This document shows positions 3,972 through 6,741 of a stretch of 6,741 nucleotides of DNA, in pieces. Within the stretch, counting starts at the first letter, position 1. Every line of letters begins with the position of its first letter. Under the pieces are notes generated by a model. The model was not told where the DNA came from. It worked only from the letters and a program-made list of their open reading frames with translations, and searched no databases. A program made the position numbers and the translations under genes. Origin of the DNA: Ruminococcaceae bacterium UBA5396 (GTDB lineage: Bacteria > Bacillota > Clostridia > Oscillospirales > Acutalibacteraceae); NCBI GenBank assembly GCA_002410715.1, contig DHOG01000004.1:1-6741 (forward strand). The letters are read 5' to 3'.

Positions 3972-6131
3972 ATGAAAACAATAAAAATCGCCCTAATCGG
4001 AAACCCCAACAGCGGAAAAACCACTCTCTTTAACGACTTAACCGGCAGCAACCAGTATGTGGGGAACTGGCCGGGCGTAACGGTTGAAAAAAAGGAAGGC
4101 AAACTTCGTACGGCGGACAAAACCGGTCATGGTGGCAAAGCCTCTGCCGAAGTAATTATCGTTGATTTGCCCGGTATTTATTCGCTTTCGCCCTACTCGC
4201 TGGAGGAGGTTATTACAAGAGATTTTCTTGTAACCCAGCGGCCTGACGTAATCCTGAACATTGTTGACGCATCCAATCTTGAGCGAAACCTCTATCTGAC
4301 ATCACAGCTTATGGAGGTGGGAATCCCGATTGTGGTTGCGCTGAATATGATGGATGTTGTCAGGAAAAACGGTGATATCCTCGACCCCGACAAGCTGTCG
4401 GCGCTCCTTGGATGTCCTGTTGTTGAAACCTCTGCCGTAAAAGGGGACGGCTCGTTTGAAGCTGCCCGGTGTGCGGTTAATCAGGCCGCCTTCACCCCCC
4501 CGGCTCCCATGGAATTTGAAAAAACGGTTGAAGCCGCACTTAAAGAAATCGCCTCAATTCCGGAAGTAAGGAAAGCGGGAGAACTAAAACGCTTTTATGC
4601 CATCAAGCTGTTTGAACGGGATAAAAAGATGACCGACAGCTTGGGAATCAAACCTGCAAGCATCGAGAAAATTGAACATATCACCGGTGTTTGTGAAGCC
4701 GAGCTTGAGGATGACAGCGAAAGCATTATTACCAACCAGCGATATGAGCGTGTAACCAAGATTGCGGGACAGAGTCTGCAAAAGAAACGGGGTGGGCTTA
4801 CTGTTTCGGATAAAATCGATCAGGTTGTTACCAACAGATGGTTGGCAATCCCTATTTTTGCAGCCATCATGTTTGTGGTCTATTATATATCGGTCAGCTC
4901 CCTCGGAACCATCATCACCGACTGGGCAAATGAAACCCTTTTCGGAACATGGATTTCGGGAGGTGCCTCAAGCTTGCTGGAGGCCGCGGGTGCTGCCGAA
5001 TGGCTGCAAAGCCTGATTGTTGGCGGCCTGATTGGAGGCGTGGGTGCTGTGCTGGGCTTTCTGCCCCAGATGCTGATCCTGTTTTTCTTTCTTTCTTTTC
5101 TTGAAGACTGCGGATATATGGCAAGGGTCGCCTTTATCATGGATCGCATTTTCCGAAAGTTCGGACTATCGGGAAAATCATTTATTCCCATGCTGATTGC
5201 ATCGGGGTGCGGCGTTCCGGGTATTATGGCAAGCCGCACCATCGAAAATGAAAAGGACCGAAGAATGACAATCATGGTCACCACCTTTATTCCCTGCGGC
5301 GCAAAGCTTCCCATTATTGCCATGATCGCAGGTGCCTTGTTTCCGGATCACTCATGGTGGGTTGCCCCCTCGATGTATTTTTTCGGTGTATTAATGGTAA
5401 TCTTTTCGGGATTAATCCTAAAGAAAACCAGATTGTTCACAGGGGATCTCGCCCCCTTTGTCATGGAGCTTCCCCGGTATCATATGCCGGCTCCCAGAAA
5501 CCTGTTTTTACATATCTGGGAGAGGGGCAGGGCTTTTGTAGTCAAGGCAGGTACCGTAATATTTGTGGCAAGCGGAATGATATGGTTTTTAAGCAACTTT
5601 GGGTGGAACCTGAAATTAACCACACAAGATCAAAGCATGCTCGCCGGAATCGGACGCTTTATTGCTCCGGTATTCGCTCCGGTCGGCTTCGGAGACTGGC
5701 GGGCCGCTGTTGCATCGGTTACCGGAATTGCCGCCAAGGAAAATGTGGTAAGCACCCTCAGCGTTCTGCTTGGAATAGCGGATACCGGCGGTGAAGATCC
5801 GGCATTTTTGGCAACCGTGGCGGGTATGTTCACTGCAGTAAGCGCATATTCTTTTATGGTATTCAACATGCTGTGTGCCCCCTGTGCGGCTGCAATCGGC
5901 GCGACCTACAGAGAAATGGGAAGCTTGAAGTGGACATTGATTGCCGTCGGCTATCAGACAATGCTTGCATATACAATGGCTTTTCTAATTTACCAATTAG
6001 GCAGTGTATTGTTCCTGGGCCAGGGGGTTACAATCGCAACCATAGCCGCAATTGCAGTTGTGATGGTTCTGCTGTGGCTGCTACTGAGGCCTGACCGCCA
6101 TGCAAAGGTAAAAAATACTGCTAAAGCATAA
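3972..6131 (+). CDS. feoB: Ferrous iron transport protein B (FeoB), GTPase-coupled Fe(II) permease
   Basis: This 719-residue inner-membrane protein imports Fe(II). The N-terminal G domain has G1 GNPNSGKTT (10-18), the G2 region GVTVEKKEG with Thr37, G3 DLPG (65-68), G4 NMMD (125-128) and G5 TSA (153-155). A helical linker domain follows to about 285, then the membrane part from about residue 290 with two Gate-type halves: GYMARVAFIMDR, SGCGVPG (Cys413), FIPCGAKLP (Cys442), GIAAKENVVSTL and NMLCAPC (Cys635, Cys638). Length is within the usual range (E. coli about 773). Start is uncertain: the frame opens at 3945, with ATGs at 3945, 3960 and 3972. I chose 3972 because MKTIKIALIGNPNSGKTT is the usual N-terminus and GGAAAGG (3952-3958) lies upstream, though at a long 13 nt. 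Second gene of the feo operon. Confidence 0.96.
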   Translation: MKTIKIALIGNPNSGKTTLFNDLTGSNQYVGNWPGVTVEKKEGKLRTADKTGHGGKASAEVIIVDLPGIYSLSPYSLEEVITRDFLVTQRPDVILNIVDASNLERNLYLTSQLMEVGIPIVVALNMMDVVRKNGDILDPDKLSALLGCPVVETSAVKGDGSFEAARCAVNQAAFTPPAPMEFEKTVEAALKEIASIPEVRKAGELKRFYAIKLFERDKKMTDSLGIKPASIEKIEHITGVCEAELEDDSESIITNQRYERVTKIAGQSLQKKRGGLTVSDKIDQVVTNRWLAIPIFAAIMFVVYYISVSSLGTIITDWANETLFGTWISGGASSLLEAAGAAEWLQSLIVGGLIGGVGAVLGFLPQMLILFFFLSFLEDCGYMARVAFIMDRIFRKFGLSGKSFIPMLIASGCGVPGIMASRTIENEKDRRMTIMVTTFIPCGAKLPIIAMIAGALFPDHSWWVAPSMYFFGVLMVIFSGLILKKTRLFTGDLAPFVMELPRYHMPAPRNLFLHIWERGRAFVVKAGTVIFVASGMIWFLSNFGWNLKLTTQDQSMLAGIGRFIAPVFAPVGFGDWRAAVASVTGIAAKENVVSTLSVLLGIADTGGEDPAFLATVAGMFTAVSAYSFMVFNMLCAPCAAAIGATYREMGSLKWTLIAVGYQTMLAYTMAFLIYQLGSVLFLGQGVTIATIAAIAVVMVLLWLLLRPDRHAKVKNTAKA

Positions 6132-6151
6132 AGCAGAAAGGGTGGTTTTAC

Positions 6152-6343
6152 ATGTTTGAATGGATTGTTCAGAATATCGCAACCATTGTTATTTCAATCA
6201 TACTGATCGGACTTATGGTGCTTGCAATCAGACGTATCAGAAAAAACGCAAAAAAGGGTGGCTGCGGCGGAGGTTGTGCAGGATGCACGGGATGCGCATT
6301 CTCACAACACCAGAATGATGAATCCAATGATATAACAGATTGA
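6152..6343 (+). CDS. FeoB-associated Cys-rich membrane protein
   Basis: This 63-residue protein has a short N-terminus, one membrane helix (about residues 5-26, IVQNIATIVISIILIGLMVLAI), a basic stretch RRIRKNAKK that should stay in the cytoplasm, then a Gly/Cys cluster with Cys38, 42, 45 and 48 (C-x3-C-x2-C-x2-C) and an acidic, polar tail. This is the layout of the FeoB-associated Cys-rich membrane proteins found after feoB in Firmicutes; some workers compare them with FeoC. The cysteines could bind Fe(II) or an Fe-S cluster at the cytoplasmic side of FeoB, but that is inference. AAAGGGTGG lies 6 nt before the ATG. The gene starts 20 bp after feoB and is followed by the operon terminator. Confidence 0.9.
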   Translation: MFEWIVQNIATIVISIILIGLMVLAIRRIRKNAKKGGCGGGCAGCTGCAFSQHQNDESNDITD

Positions 6344-6356
6344 AAATTTATAAAAA

Positions 6357-6395
6357 TGGCAAACCGTTGAATATATACGGCTTGCCACTTTTTTT
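6357..6395 (+). terminator. Intrinsic terminator of the feo operon
   Basis: TGGCAAACCG (6357-6366) pairs with CGGCTTGCCA (6378-6387) with a single mismatch, across an A+T-rich 11-nt loop, followed by C and seven T. It begins 13 bp after the last stop codon of the operon. AAAAA before the stem could let it act weakly in the other direction. Confidence 0.93.
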
Positions 6396-6467
6396 GTCAC
6401 AAATCAATCTGCAATAGGGTTAAGGCGAACCCCCTCCCTCCGGCATTCCGAACAATTTCCGACACCG

Positions 6468-6491
6468 TAGGGGCGGAGTCAATAGCCGCCC
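6468..6491. repeat. GGGCGG hairpin repeat
   Basis: TAGGGGCGG leads into AGTCAATAG and then CCGCCC. GGGCGG (6471-6476) and CCGCCC (6486-6491) form a 6-bp stem. The sequence resembles, in reverse complement, the element at 6657-6683, and shares TAGGGGCG with 3303. Confidence 0.55.
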
Positions 6492-6549
6492 GTTTAATAT
6501 GCATCTCCCATGCGGACAGCACAAACATGACGATTATGCGCACACCCTC

Positions 6550-6600
6550 GGCTCCCTCCCAGAGGGAGCTGTCGCCCGCAGGCGACTGAGGGAGATGTTT
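6550..6600 (+). repeat. Dispersed G+C-rich palindromic repeat, copy 2 (complete)
   Basis: CTCCCTC-CCA-GAGGGAG forms a 7-bp hairpin (6552-6568), GTCGCC-CGCA-GGCGAC a 6-bp hairpin, and a second GAGGGAG follows at the end. The first CTCCCTC could pair with either GAGGGAG, giving two exclusive folds. It matches copy 1 at the left edge at 44 of 47 positions. Confidence 0.8.
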
Positions 6601-6656
6601 GATTGTCCTTAATACATATTTATGCCAAACCATTTCCACGCAATTATCGTCATGAA

Positions 6657-6683
6657 TCGGGCGGATATGGAATCCACCCCTAC
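6657..6683. repeat. Dispersed CGGATATGGAATC repeat, second copy
   Basis: It matches 3423-3440 at 17 of 18 positions. GGGCGGAT (6659-6666) pairs with ATCCACCC (6672-6679) with one mismatch, so the copy is a small hairpin ending in CCCCTAC, the complement of the GTAGGGG end of the 6468 element. Confidence 0.65.
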
Positions 6684-6732
6684 TCCCTCCGTCAGGCTTC
6701 GCCTGCCACCTCCCTCACCGAGGGAGGCTTTT
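6682..6732 (-). repeat. Dispersed G+C-rich palindromic repeat, copy 3 (inverted, diverged)
   Basis: On the reverse complement the order matches copies 1 and 2: CCTCCCTC-GGT-GAGGGAGG hairpin (6709-6727), a second hairpin CAGGC-GAA-GCCTG (6693-6705), then GGAGGGAG. The sequence has diverged but the plan is kept. GAGGGAG at 6720-6726 could pair with 6710-6716 or with 6683-6689. Confidence 0.7.
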
Positions 6733-6741
6733 CTCGGCTCC
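6733..6741 (+). repeat. Possible start of a fourth repeat copy at the window edge
   Basis: The last nine bases, CTCGGCTCC, equal 6548-6556, the beginning of copy 2. The remainder would lie outside the window. Nine bases are weak evidence. Confidence 0.3.

Larger units (their letters stand above)
6396..6741. other. Gene-free stretch made largely of dispersed repeats
   Basis: No convincing gene is visible in these 346 bases. Open frames here run through the palindromic repeats and resemble no family I know. The content is a GGGCGG hairpin (6468-6491), repeat copy 2 (6550-6600), the CGGATATGGAATC repeat (6657-6683), repeat copy 3 in the opposite orientation (6682-6732) and what may be the start of another copy at the right edge. 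The A+T-rich pieces between them show no clear promoter. Confidence 0.7.

Noticed and set aside
4883..5323. 146-residue open frame on the minus strand within feoB
   Set aside because: It is antisense to conserved FeoB membrane segments, has unnatural composition and no ribosome site that stands out.
6397..6639. 80-residue minus-strand open frame after the feo terminator
   Set aside because: It reads straight through repeat copy 2 and a GGGCGG hairpin and resembles no protein family; non-coding repeat DNA explains it.

Overview
The window looks like chromosomal DNA from a low-to-moderate G+C Gram-positive anaerobe of the class Clostridia, possibly the Oscillospiraceae/Ruminococcaceae side. 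The reasons are the ylxM-ffh-rpsP-khpA order, strong Shine-Dalgarno sites, TTGACA/TATAAT promoters, a FeoA-FeoB-Cys-rich small protein cluster, and intergenic spaces full of short G+C-rich palindromic repeats of a kind I associate with those genomes. The family-level placement is an inference. No phage, transposase, CRISPR array or foreign gene block is visible.

Left half (minus strand, about 66-3155). Reading leftwards: a DtxR/MntR-type metal-dependent repressor, then ylxM, ffh (signal recognition particle GTPase), rpsP (ribosomal protein S16) and khpA (KH-domain RNA chaperone), ending in a strong intrinsic terminator at 66-99. A near-perfect promoter (TTGACA, 17 bp, TATAAT) drives ylxM-ffh-rpsP-khpA. 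Its transcript would begin with a hairpin. The repressor has its own promoter, overlapped by a 23-bp palindrome that is a good candidate autoregulatory operator. No terminator separates the repressor from ylxM.

Centre (3066-3631). This is a divergent intergenic region of 566 bp. Apart from the two promoters it holds no gene, but is dense in inverted repeats, a tandem 14-mer and a C-rich run.

Right half (plus strand, 3553-6395). This is a ferrous-iron uptake operon: feoA, feoB and a small FeoB-associated Cys-rich membrane protein, closed by an intrinsic terminator. Between feoA and feoB lie a weak terminator-like hairpin with a T7 run and, directly after it, a perfect 15-bp-arm hairpin; both could set the FeoA:FeoB ratio. 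The divergent DtxR-type repressor next door is the obvious candidate iron sensor for the operon. Its predicted metal ligands (Asn9, Cys101, Glu104, His105) look closer to DtxR than to MntR.

Right end (6396-6741). No gene is seen. The space is built from at least two families of dispersed palindromic repeats. One copy is 44/47 identical to the repeat at the extreme left of the window.

Overall the genes are conventional. The parts worth a second look are regulatory (operator palindrome, feoA/feoB intergenic hairpins, repressor metal site) and the repeat families.
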